DNA from: Clostridioides sp.
Lineage (GTDB): Bacteria > Bacillota > Clostridia > Peptostreptococcales > Peptostreptococcaceae
Direction of reading: 5' to 3'
Length of the DNA: 45,003 bases
Assembly (NCBI GenBank): GCA_031261505.1
Contig: JAISJN010000002.1
Coordinates: forward strand, 1 to 45,003
Shown piece after piece: positions 26,101-33,755 of this stretch. A program made the position numbers and the translations under genes. Below the pieces are notes generated by a model. It ran no database searches. It saw nothing but the letters and a program-made list of their open reading frames with translations, and had not been told where the DNA came from. The number at the start of each line of letters is the position of its first letter. Position 1 is the stretch's first letter.

Positions 26101-27192
26101 TTAATTTTTTTCTCCAAACAGGCGTTTATCTATGAAGTTCTTAAGATATATATTTAATAGGGCTGCAGTTGGGATTGAAAGAAAAAGTCCTACTACTCCA
26201 AACATTCCTCCGCCGACCAGCACGGCCGTGATTATACACAGAGGGCTGAGTCCGACTTTGTTACCGACGACCTTGGGACCGATGATATTTCCATCTACCT
26301 GCTGGAGGATCAATATAAATACAGCTATCCAAAAAGCTTTGACAGGACTATATACAAGTGTCATTGCAATAGGGAAAAACGCGCCTATAAAAGGTCCGAA
26401 ATAAGGTATCATATCGGTGATAAAGGCTACAAATCCAAAGAAAAATGCGTTATCGACCTTGAATACGAACTGTAAGCCTAAAAATACTATAATTCCAACT
26501 ATACTCGCCTCTATAAACGTTCCAAGGAGGTAGTGGTAGAATATATCGTGTGCAGTCAAAAAAAACTCTACAGTCCTATCAGTCCTATCCTTAGTAAAGC
26601 AGGCGTACATAAGCCTCTTAAAATTCACTGCCAGCTTTTCCTTGTCGGCTAGGATGTAGATCGAGAGTATAATTCCCATAATTGTATCTAGCATAACCGA
26701 GGCTATACTGAAGATATAGGCTGCTAGGTTGGATGATATATTAGTCAAGGTGTACAGACCATTACTTAAAAAATTGTTTAAGCTATCCTGAATTCTAGGA
26801 AGTGTAGCCTCGAAAAACTGTTCCTGTGCAACCTTGTCTTCCAAAGTTCTGTTTACAAAATCGACGTAGTTTGGGACGTCGTGTATCAAGTTCGTAAGCG
26901 TATTTATGGTAGCAGGTACGATTATTTTAAAAATCATAAAAACTACGGCTACGATTATCACGTAGGCAAACAAGATATTTAACATTCGCCTCGTATGCAG
27001 ATGTCTTTCGAAGAACATCACAAGTGGATTAATAATCAACGACAGGAATATAGCAATTAAGAATGGACAGAAAAATTTGGCTATACTTCCAATACCATTT
27101 AAAAATATTCTGGGATTATCTATGATTTTATAGATTAATATAGATATAACTGCGATTACAATGTAGTTTTTAATGTATTTTTTTGATAACAT
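26101..27192 (-). CDS. AI-2E family transporter (PerM/YdiK type)
   Basis: A 363-residue membrane protein of the AI-2E exporter family (formerly UPF0118), with about 7-8 helices. Family signs: ANPLVMFFERH-like early loop, a long central segment (about 90-150), and the C-terminal DMIPYFGPFIGAFF and QQVDGNIIGPKVVGNKVGLSPL blocks, the latter being the best family marker. Members move signalling molecules or ions (some act as Na+/H+ antiporters), so the cargo is open. On the minus strand, AAAGGAGCT (27209-27201) points to the ATG at 27192; an in-frame start 39 bases further out is less likely. Confidence 0.87.
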   Translation of the reverse strand: MLSKKYIKNYIVIAVISILIYKIIDNPRIFLNGIGSIAKFFCPFLIAIFLSLIINPLVMFFERHLHTRRMLNILFAYVIIVAVVFMIFKIIVPATINTLTNLIHDVPNYVDFVNRTLEDKVAQEQFFEATLPRIQDSLNNFLSNGLYTLTNISSNLAAYIFSIASVMLDTIMGIILSIYILADKEKLAVNFKRLMYACFTKDRTDRTVEFFLTAHDIFYHYLLGTFIEASIVGIIVFLGLQFVFKVDNAFFFGFVAFITDMIPYFGPFIGAFFPIAMTLVYSPVKAFWIAVFILILQQVDGNIIGPKVVGNKVGLSPLCIITAVLVGGGMFGVVGLFLSIPTAALLNIYLKNFIDKRLFGEKN

Positions 27193-27256
27193 GGGAATCA
27201 GCTCCTTTTGTCCATGAATATAGTATCTCAATTATTCAAGAAAAAAATACAATTGA

Positions 27257-27284
27257 TTGTTTAAATCCGTAAAAATGATATAAT
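27257..27284 (+). promoter_or_regulatory. Promoter of the rluB-type gene
   Basis: TTGTTT (27257-27262), 16 bases, then TATAAT (27279-27284). The RNA leader before the ATG at 27359 would be about 65 bases. Confidence 0.55.
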
Positions 27285-27358
27285 ATGTAGTGGAATAGTT
27301 ATTATTTAAAAAATTGAATAAAATTTAATTACAGCATCAAGTTTTGAAAGGCGGAAAA

Positions 27359-28072
27359 ATGAGAATCAATAAATATATAGCAAGCTGCGGAGTAGCTTCA
27401 AGAAGAAAGGCCGAAGAATTGATAAACTCAGGGAGAGTTTTAGTAAACGGGAAGGTAGTGGAGGAACTATCTCTACAGATAGACGAAAAAAACGACGAGG
27501 TACAGGTCGATGGCAAGGTTATATCCCTCAGCCAAAAGGATGTATATATCGCACTTTACAAACCAGAGGGCTATATTACGACTGTAAAAGACCAGTTCAA
27601 TAGACCTAGCGTACTAGACCTGTTGACATCAATAGATGAGAGACTCTATCCAGTTGGAAGACTCGACTACGAAACGAGTGGACTTTTAATTTTGACAAAC
27701 GACGGCGACTTGACATACAAGCTTACTCATCCAAAGCATAATATAGACAAGGTATACAGGGCAAAGATAAAGGGAAGGCCCAGTGAAGAAGAGATTTCGA
27801 GATTTGAAGGGGGGATTCATATAGAGGATTACGTTACAGCTAAGGCAAGGCTAAAAGTATTAAAAGAAAGCCGCGACAAGGGCTACTCAGTTGTAGACAT
27901 CACTATACACGAGGGAAGAAACAGGCAGGTAAGGAAGATGTGCAAGGCAATAGGACATCCAGTGCTGAGATTACAGAGGATAAATATGGGTAAGATAGGG
28001 CTCAAAGATTTAAAACCTGGTGAGTTTAGACATTTAAGTGAGGATGAAATAAAATATTTAAAAGATATTTAA
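27359..28072 (+). CDS. rluB: 23S rRNA pseudouridine synthase, RluB type
   Basis: A 237-residue RsuA/RluB family enzyme that isomerises uridine in rRNA. An S4 RNA-binding domain comes first (MRINKYIASCGVASRRKAEELI), then the catalytic domain with the Asp in GRLDYETSGLLILTNDG (about residues 98-114) and GRNRQVRKMCKAIGHPVLRL near 185. RluB makes psi2605 in 23S rRNA; RsuA/RluE paralogues cannot be fully excluded. ATG 27359 follows AAAGGCGG and starts at the S4 domain; a TTG 15 bases upstream is unlikely. The mnmM gene follows at 28167. Confidence 0.88.
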   Translation: MRINKYIASCGVASRRKAEELINSGRVLVNGKVVEELSLQIDEKNDEVQVDGKVISLSQKDVYIALYKPEGYITTVKDQFNRPSVLDLLTSIDERLYPVGRLDYETSGLLILTNDGDLTYKLTHPKHNIDKVYRAKIKGRPSEEEISRFEGGIHIEDYVTAKARLKVLKESRDKGYSVVDITIHEGRNRQVRKMCKAIGHPVLRLQRINMGKIGLKDLKPGEFRHLSEDEIKYLKDI

Positions 28073-28166
28073 AAGAAATACAGACAATACAAGATGAAAT
28101 AAAATAGTTCAGGATTGATTTGGGTATAAATAAATTTAGATTCAATCATTTAAGCAGGGGTAAAAA

Positions 28167-28742
28167 ATGAAAAAGAGAGCAAAGTTTTTGACAAATGTCA
28201 CAGATGTAAATAAAATATATATGAGGAACGTAATAAAAGATGGAGATATTGTAGTAGACGCTACAATGGGCAATGGCAATGATACAAAATTTCTAGCAGA
28301 ATTGGTCGGTCAAAATGGATTTATCTACGCCTTTGACGTCCAGCCTCAAGCATTGGAAGAAACTTCAAGATTGCTTGAGAAAAGCGGATTTACAGAAAAT
28401 GTATCATTGATCTTAGATGGTCACGAAAATATATTGAAACACGTAGACAGGGAAGTAGACTTCGTAATATTTAACCTTGGATACCTTCCAAGAGCTGATC
28501 ATAATGTAAAGACTAGACCAGAGACAACAATCAAGGCAGTTGAGGGAGCATTAAGTCTATTAAAGCAAAATGGAATTATGAGTATAGCAATGTACACAGG
28601 ACACGACGGAGGCAAGGAAGAGAGAGATATGGTCTATTCTTATTTAGAAAAACTTCCTCAAGATGAATTTAGCGTGATGGAAAACATCTTTGTAAATCAG
28701 GTCAATAATCCACCGCAATTATTGATTGTCGAGAAGATATAA
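28167..28742 (+). CDS. mnmM: tRNA methyltransferase MnmM (YtqB family)
   Basis: A 191-residue class I SAM methyltransferase of the YtqB family, shown in Bacillus to be MnmM, which methylates 5-aminomethyl-2-thiouridine at the wobble position of tRNA. The SAM motif is VVDATMGNGNDTKFLA (about residues 30-45). The family marker follows: FNLGYLPRADHN (about 110-121), then GGKEERD and the end VNQVNNPPQLLIVEKI. Start ATG with AGGGG close by. Its TAA stop is the first base group of a partial dispersed element (TAACTTGAG). Confidence 0.88.
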   Translation: MKKRAKFLTNVTDVNKIYMRNVIKDGDIVVDATMGNGNDTKFLAELVGQNGFIYAFDVQPQALEETSRLLEKSGFTENVSLILDGHENILKHVDREVDFVIFNLGYLPRADHNVKTRPETTIKAVEGALSLLKQNGIMSIAMYTGHDGGKEERDMVYSYLEKLPQDEFSVMENIFVNQVNNPPQLLIVEKI

Positions 28743-28810
28743 CTTGAGTATAATGTAAGTCATTTAAGCGGGATAAAACTGTAATATGCAATCGTGGGAT
28801 TGTATATTTG
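28738..28810 (+). repeat. Partial dispersed element and hairpin after mnmM
   Basis: ATATAACTTGAGTATAATG (28738-28756) is the 5' end of the element, overlapping the mnmM stop codon, and then AGTCATTTAAGCGGG looks like its tail, joined by a deletion. Next, AATATGCAATC/GGATTGTATATT (28782-28808) forms a hairpin that could end mnmM transcription. Confidence 0.5.
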
Positions 28811-28819
28811 AGTAAGTAC

Positions 28820-28847
28820 TTGACATTAATTTATGAACGTATATACT
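28820..28847 (+). promoter_or_regulatory. Promoter of the RpiR-type regulator gene
   Basis: TTGACA (28820-28825), 16 bases, TATACT (28842-28847). Transcription would start near 28854, so the dispersed element at 28867-28970 lies wholly in the 5' leader of this transcript. Confidence 0.6.
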
Positions 28848-28866
28848 AGAATTCAAAGTATTGAAA

Positions 28867-28970
28867 TAACTTAAGATAGAGAAAGATATCACCGCCTCAA
28901 AAGGTGTGGTAAATTCTCATTTCGATGTGGCAAAGACCATATTGAAGGCGTTGAATCATTATTTAATAAC
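28867..28970 (+). repeat. Dispersed two-hairpin element, copy 4, in an mRNA leader
   Basis: TAACTTAAGATAGAG start; GAGAA/TTCTC outer stem with CACC/GGTG inside; second hairpin TTTCGATGTGG/CCATATTGAAG; tail GCGTTGAATCATTATTTAATAAC. It ends 24 bases before the ATG of the regulator gene, with AGAGGGGG between. Confidence 0.8.
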
Positions 28971-28994
28971 GAAAATTAGAGGGGGAAATTTATC

Positions 28995-29867
28995 ATGGAA
29001 GATAAGAATGAAATGAAAGATAGTAAACATTTGATTTCAACGATACAATCGTACTATCCGAGACTTAGCAAGGGGCAAAAGTTAATAGCTCAGTACATTA
29101 CAGACAACTACGATAAGGTTGCCTTTATGACGGCTTGTAAACTTGGGGCTACAGTCGGAGTAAGTGAGTCTACAGTAGTTAGATTTGCAAATGTGCTTGG
29201 ATACAATGGATATCCAAAACTACAGGCGGCGCTACAAGAACTTATCAAAAATAAATTGACTACAGTTCAGAGGGTAGACATGGCGGACGAGTATTCAAAC
29301 GACTACGCAATACTCAACAAGGTATTAAAAAGCGATATAGAAAACATCAAGGTTACACTTGAAGAAATAGATGAAAAAGCATTTGAGGACGCAACTGAAA
29401 AGCTGTTAAAGGCGAAGAAAATATACATATTGGGAGCGCGAAGCTCATTTGTAATTGCACAGTACCTAGGATTTTACCTCGATATGATCTTGGACAACGT
29501 CCATGTTATAAGAATGGACATGGGAGATGCATTTGAACAAATAGTTAGGATTTCAGAAGACGACGTGATGATAACTATAAGTTTCCCACGTTATTCAAAA
29601 AAATCATACCAAATAGTAGGCTATGCAAAGGAAAAGGGAGCACATGTAATCTCGATAACAGACAGTGTATTTGCACCGGTTGCATCTTTGTCGGATAATA
29701 CATTGCTGGTAAAGAGCAATATGGCGTCATTTGTTGACTCGCTAGTACCTCCACTAAGTGTTGCAAATGCCCTAGCGATATCAGTCGGCATGAAGAAGAA
29801 AGAGGATTTAAAACAACATTTTGACGATTTAGAGCAGATATGGAAAAAATATTCAATATATGAATAA
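28995..29867 (+). CDS. MurR/RpiR family transcriptional regulator
   Basis: A 290-residue regulator with an N-terminal HTH_6 domain (about 10-85; LGATVGVSESTVVRFANVLGYNGYPKLQ) and a C-terminal SIS sugar-phosphate-binding domain (about 130-260; KIYILGARSSFVIAQYL and FPRYSKKSYQIVGYAKEKGAHVISITDS). Such proteins sense phosphosugars and control sugar or amino-sugar genes. No sugar genes lie next to it; the arginine operon follows, but that has its own promoter and T-box. AGGGGG precedes the ATG. Confidence 0.9.
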   Translation: MEDKNEMKDSKHLISTIQSYYPRLSKGQKLIAQYITDNYDKVAFMTACKLGATVGVSESTVVRFANVLGYNGYPKLQAALQELIKNKLTTVQRVDMADEYSNDYAILNKVLKSDIENIKVTLEEIDEKAFEDATEKLLKAKKIYILGARSSFVIAQYLGFYLDMILDNVHVIRMDMGDAFEQIVRISEDDVMITISFPRYSKKSYQIVGYAKEKGAHVISITDSVFAPVASLSDNTLLVKSNMASFVDSLVPPLSVANALAISVGMKKKEDLKQHFDDLEQIWKKYSIYE

Positions 29868-29882
29868 ATTTTTAAAATAGTA

Positions 29883-29911
29883 TTGACAAGGTAGTTTAAA
29901 TCGCTTACAAT
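29883..29911 (+). promoter_or_regulatory. Promoter of the arginine operon
   Basis: TTGACA (29883-29888), 17 bases, TACAAT (29906-29911): a near-consensus sigma-A promoter. RNA would start near 29918, just ahead of the T-box. Confidence 0.75.
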
Positions 29912-29935
29912 ATAAAAAAATAATAAATATAAAAT

Positions 29936-30163
29936 CCTGTGATGAAGAGAAGTAGCCAAAGATAGTTTATAGAGAGTTGGGGGCTGGTGGAATCCCGACA
30001 ACGATGCTTTAGTGAATAGAACTTCGGAGGAGATTGCCGGAAATTAGTATGGCAGTAGGTTTCTCGCCTTAAGAGATCGAGTGGGTGAGTTTTCTCGCCA
30101 ATAAGTGTGGTAACGCGGATAACAATTCGTCCCTTGGTTTTTATAACCAAGGGACTTTTTTAA
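29936..30163 (+). ncRNA. T-box leader of the arginine operon, AGA specifier
   Basis: Stem I blocks are present: GATGAAGAGAAGTAG, AGAGAGTTGGGGGCTGGTGGAATCCC, and the 3' side GAATAGAACTTCGGAGG. By alignment with the glyQS leader layout (specifier, A, then the closing strand), the specifier is AGA, an arginine codon. The antiterminator bulge sequence is AAGTGTGGTAACGCGG (30103-30118), followed by terminator GTCCCTTGG/CCAAGGGAC and T's (30129-30162). Uncharged tRNA-Arg would let transcription pass into argC. Confidence 0.88.
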
Positions 30164-30165
30164 TA

Positions 30166-30310
30166 CCTGTATTTATATAGATATTATTGTTTTACGTGGA
30201 CGCCGTGTTTCATCAGAGTAATTTCGAAATCATTTATTGCGGGGCATCACCAAAAAGAGTGGTACCGCGGATTATCGCCTCTTAGTTTTATGCTAAGAGG
30301 TTTTTTTAAT
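30166..30310 (+). ncRNA. Second, truncated T-box antiterminator/terminator
   Basis: A second T-box sequence, AGAGTGGTACCGCGG (30256-30270), is followed by its own terminator CCTCTTAG/CTAAGAGG with seven T's (30278-30308). Only about 90 bases separate it from the first terminator, too few for a full stem I, and no GGTGGAA-type block is seen. It looks like a duplicate that has lost its codon-reading part, or one that shares the upstream stem I. Confidence 0.75.
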
Positions 30311-30390
30311 GCAGTTAAGTATACTAATGAATTTAAGAAGATCAGTGCAACTAAGAAATGCTAATTCAATTAAAATTTAAGGAGGATAAT

Positions 30391-31425
30391 ATGGGGAAAA
30401 TAAATGTAGGAATAATCGGATCTACAGGATATGTCGGGGTCGAACTGCTTAGACTCTTGTCCAACCACAGTGGAGTACATGTAAATGCAATAGGTTCAAA
30501 CTCATTTGTAGGCAGTAAGATTTCAGAAATCTACCAAGGTGTAGGAGAGAGTTCAGACCTTGTGTGCATGACGAATGAAGATGTAATAGAAAAGTCGGAT
30601 TTCATATTCACAGCTCTTCCACATGGGGTCAGCGAAAAATACGTAATAGCTGCAAATAGACTTGGAAAAAAAGTAGTCGACCTAAGTGCAGATTTCAGAC
30701 TTGAGGACGAGAAAGAGCTTAAAAAATGGTATGGAATAGGTTTTATAGACAAGGGCTTACACGAAAAATGTATTTACGGACTCTCTGAAATAAATAGAGA
30801 AAAGATAAGGCGAGCAGATGTAGTTGCAAATCCAGGGTGCTACCCTACGAGCATATCGCTTGCACTTATTCCACTGCTTGAGTTCGGGTCGATTAAAGAC
30901 TCTGGAATAATAATCGATTCTAAGTCCGGTCTTACGGGATCTGGTAGAGAACTTTCTCAAGCGAGTCATTTTGTAGAGGTGAACGAGAATGTCTTTGCCT
31001 ACAAGGTAGGAAATCATAGACATACTCCGGAAATCGAACAAAACCTAAGCAAGGCTTCTGGAACAAAGGTCAGGGTGGTGTTTACACCGACTATAATTCC
31101 AGTGAACAGGGGAATACTCTCGACTATTTACTGTAGCAAAGAAGACGGTGTAAGTATAGATGATATATACAAAAAATTAACCGAATATTATAGCGATTGC
31201 AAATTTATTGAGATACTTCCTCTAGGGCAGGTATCTACATTAAAAAATACCAGGTATTCAAATAAATGTGCAATCTCGATACACGAAAATAATGGAAGCC
31301 TAGTTATATGCTCTACGATAGACAATATGATAAAGGGAGCAGCAGGTCAGGCGATACAAAATATGAACCTCATGCTAGGATTTGACGAGGAAGAGGGACT
31401 TAAGTATATACCAGCAGTATTTTAG
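30391..31425 (+). CDS. argC: N-acetyl-gamma-glutamyl-phosphate reductase
   Basis: A 344-residue NADP-dependent reductase, third step of arginine synthesis. Seen: N-terminal NAD(P) motif VGIIGSTGYVGVELLRLL, ALPHGVSEKY, and the catalytic Cys in VANPGCYPTSISLAL (about residue 145), then GNHRHTPEIEQ. It is the first gene of the T-box-controlled operon. ATG 30391 follows AAGGAGGAT; in-frame upstream starts lie in the leader. Length is typical. argJ starts 17 bases after its stop. Confidence 0.95.
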   Translation: MGKINVGIIGSTGYVGVELLRLLSNHSGVHVNAIGSNSFVGSKISEIYQGVGESSDLVCMTNEDVIEKSDFIFTALPHGVSEKYVIAANRLGKKVVDLSADFRLEDEKELKKWYGIGFIDKGLHEKCIYGLSEINREKIRRADVVANPGCYPTSISLALIPLLEFGSIKDSGIIIDSKSGLTGSGRELSQASHFVEVNENVFAYKVGNHRHTPEIEQNLSKASGTKVRVVFTPTIIPVNRGILSTIYCSKEDGVSIDDIYKKLTEYYSDCKFIEILPLGQVSTLKNTRYSNKCAISIHENNGSLVICSTIDNMIKGAAGQAIQNMNLMLGFDEEEGLKYIPAVF

Positions 31426-31442
31426 ATTTTGAGAGGGGTGTA

Positions 31443-32663
31443 ATGATGGAAGTAATAAAGGGTGGAGTCACCGCACCAAAGGGTTTTTTAGCCTCGGGCA
31501 TTCACTGTGGACTGAGAAAAAATAAAGAAAAGAAGGATTTAGCACTTGTATACTCAGACACAATATGCAAGTCGGCAGGTGTGTTTACACAGAATAAGAT
31601 CAAGGGAAATCCAGTCATCGTAACATCTGAGCATATAGAAGACGGGAAGGCTCAGGCTATAATAATAAATAGTGCAAATGCCAATACATTAAACGGTGAG
31701 GATGGAATAAAAAAGGCGTATAAGATGGCTGAGATGACATCCAAGAAATTAAATTTAAAAAAAGAAGACGTCTTAGTTGCATCTACCGGCGTGATCGGGC
31801 AGCCTCTAAAGATTGAATTCATAGAAAATGGAATAGATGAACTAGTAGACGGACTAAGCCTCGAAGGGCATATATTCGCCAGAGAAGGGATTATGACGAC
31901 TGACCTAATCAAAAAGGAAATAGCGGTGAGTTTTATCTGTGGCGATAAAAAAATAAAACTAGGCGCAATGGCAAAGGGTTCGGGTATGATACATCCAAAT
32001 ATGGCTACTACGCTTGGATTTATCACGACGGATCTAAATATAGGGAGCGAGCTTTTAAAAGAGGCATTGCAAAAATCAGTCGATAAGAGCTTCAATAGGG
32101 TAAGCGTCGACGGAGACACCAGCACGAACGATATGGTCTTAATTCTCGCAAATGGAGAAGCTGGAAACGAAGAACTCACAGAAAAGAATCTAGATTACCA
32201 TACCTTCCTGAGCGCCTTGACATACGTATGTATAGAAATGGCTAAGTTGGTTGCAAAGGACGGAGAAGGTGCTACAAAGCTGATTGAATGCTACGTAACT
32301 GGAGCGGATACAGAGGAAAAGGCGGTAAAGATAGCAAAGACGGTAATTTCATCCTCTCTTGTCAAGACCGCTGTCTTTGGAGCAGATGCAAACTGGGGAA
32401 GAATAATGTGCGCTATGGGGTATTCAGGAGAGCAGTTCGTAGAGAGCAAGGTAGATATAGTATTTGAGAGCATGAAGGGGTATGTCGTGGTATGCAAGGA
32501 TGGAAATGCAGTTGATTTCAACGAAGATAAGGCAGCCGTAATTTTATCGGGAGACGAGATAAATATAAATATTGACTTAAAATCTGGAGATGAATGCGGT
32601 AACGCCTGGGGCTGTGATTTGAGTTACGATTACGTAAGGATAAATGGAAACTACAGAAAATAG
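31443..32663 (+). CDS. argJ: Glutamate N-acetyltransferase / ornithine acetyltransferase
   Basis: A 406-residue Ntn-fold proenzyme that moves the acetyl group from N-acetylornithine to glutamate, making the arginine pathway cyclic. Autocleavage is expected at Ala-Thr in HPNMATTLGF (about residue 189), giving two chains. GGVTAPKGF at the front, SANANTLNG, GDTSTNDM and ADANWGRI are family blocks, and the C-terminus GNAWGCDLSYDYVRINGNY is complete. Whether it is monofunctional or also uses acetyl-CoA cannot be told; no argA is seen. Two adjacent ATGs are possible. Its last codons run into a 16-bp tandem repeat. Confidence 0.95.
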   Translation: MMEVIKGGVTAPKGFLASGIHCGLRKNKEKKDLALVYSDTICKSAGVFTQNKIKGNPVIVTSEHIEDGKAQAIIINSANANTLNGEDGIKKAYKMAEMTSKKLNLKKEDVLVASTGVIGQPLKIEFIENGIDELVDGLSLEGHIFAREGIMTTDLIKKEIAVSFICGDKKIKLGAMAKGSGMIHPNMATTLGFITTDLNIGSELLKEALQKSVDKSFNRVSVDGDTSTNDMVLILANGEAGNEELTEKNLDYHTFLSALTYVCIEMAKLVAKDGEGATKLIECYVTGADTEEKAVKIAKTVISSSLVKTAVFGADANWGRIMCAMGYSGEQFVESKVDIVFESMKGYVVVCKDGNAVDFNEDKAAVILSGDEININIDLKSGDECGNAWGCDLSYDYVRINGNYRK

Positions 32664-32771
32664 AGATTACAGAAAGCACAGCTTGCAGAAAGTATAGTTT
32701 ACACAAAGCATAGCTTACAAAAACTAGAGTTGCAGAAAGTATAGTTTACAGAAAACAGAGTTTACAAATTC
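32652..32771 (+). repeat. Degenerate 16-bp tandem repeats between argJ and argB
   Basis: Seven units of consensus TACAGAAAGYATAGTT start at 32652, 32668, 32684, 32700, 32716 (15 bp), 32731 and 32747, with an eighth beginning at 32763. The first unit encodes the end of ArgJ. Each unit differs at a few positions; units 3 and 6 are identical. No paired structure is evident. Confidence 0.85.
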
Positions 32772-32794
32772 ATATTGATACGTGGAGGTTGAAG

Positions 32795-33715
32795 ATGATA
32801 AATATAGAAAAGGCAAATACATTGGTTGAAGCATTGCCATACATCAAGAGACATAACGGAAAGACTATGGTTGTAAAATACGGTGGAAGTGCGATGAAGA
32901 ACAAGGGAATAAAGGATTCAGTGATAGAAGATCTACTGCTAATGAGTTACGTAGGAATAAACATAGTTTTAGTTCATGGCGGCGGACCGGAGATAACTCA
33001 AATGCTAGAGAAGTTAAATATAAAGACATCATTTGTGGAAGGATTAAGATACACAGATGAGGAGACTATGGAAATAGTTCAGATGGTGCTTGCAGGAAAG
33101 ATAAATAAGAGCCTAGTTGCAAAAATCAATACATTTGGTGGGAAGGCAATCGGATTATGCGGGGTCGACAACAATATGATAAAATGTTCACCGTACAAAA
33201 ATTTCAAACTTGGATACGTTGGAGAAATCGAAGAGGTAAATTCAGAGATAATAGAAGACAGTCTAAAGGCTGGATATATTTCAGTAATAGCCACAATTGG
33301 AGTCGGCGAAAATGGCGAGACATACAATGTAAACGGTGATATAGCCGCAAGTGAGATAGCTAAGAAACTCAAGGCAGATAAATTGATACTATTAACAGAT
33401 GTACCTGGGATTTTAATTCAAGCGGATGACGATAACACACTTATACCAGAGCTCCACGAAAAAGATGTAGAGGAACTTATGGATAATGGCATTATAACTG
33501 GTGGTATGATTCCAAAAATAAACGGATGTATAGATGCATTAAACAGCGGTGTAAACAGAATTCATATCCTAGATGGACGAATACCTCACTCGATAATTAC
33601 AGAGTTGTTCACCGATAGCGGCATAGGAACTTTGATATGTAAAGAAAACGAGGGTAGTGACAAGTACAAGGGCGTAGTTGATAGGATAGAAAATTTAAAG
33701 AATGAAACGCATTAG
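32795..33715 (+). CDS. argB: Acetylglutamate kinase
   Basis: A 306-residue amino-acid kinase, second step of arginine synthesis. Seen: VVKYGGSAMKN, VLVHGGGPEITQML (about 52-65), the TDVPGIL nucleotide site and ITGGMIPKINGCIDAL near 230. The extra N-terminal helix (about 1-20) before the kinase core is the type linked to hexamer formation and arginine feedback inhibition. ATG 32795 follows GTGGAGG; the TTG 6 bases earlier overlaps that site. It follows the tandem repeats and precedes argD by 40 bases. Confidence 0.95.
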   Translation: MINIEKANTLVEALPYIKRHNGKTMVVKYGGSAMKNKGIKDSVIEDLLLMSYVGINIVLVHGGGPEITQMLEKLNIKTSFVEGLRYTDEETMEIVQMVLAGKINKSLVAKINTFGGKAIGLCGVDNNMIKCSPYKNFKLGYVGEIEEVNSEIIEDSLKAGYISVIATIGVGENGETYNVNGDIAASEIAKKLKADKLILLTDVPGILIQADDDNTLIPELHEKDVEELMDNGIITGGMIPKINGCIDALNSGVNRIHILDGRIPHSIITELFTDSGIGTLICKENEGSDKYKGVVDRIENLKNETH

Positions 33716-33755
33716 AAAATAGATAATCATTTAAAAGAATAGGAGTGAATTTAGG

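Noticed and set aside
29575-30150. Minus-strand frames across the RpiR gene end and T-box
   Set aside because: They overlap a clear gene and a clear structured RNA on the plus strand and lack ribosome sites.
32652-32771. Possible CRISPR array
   Set aside because: The 16-bp units abut each other with no spacers and vary in sequence; no cas gene is present in the window.
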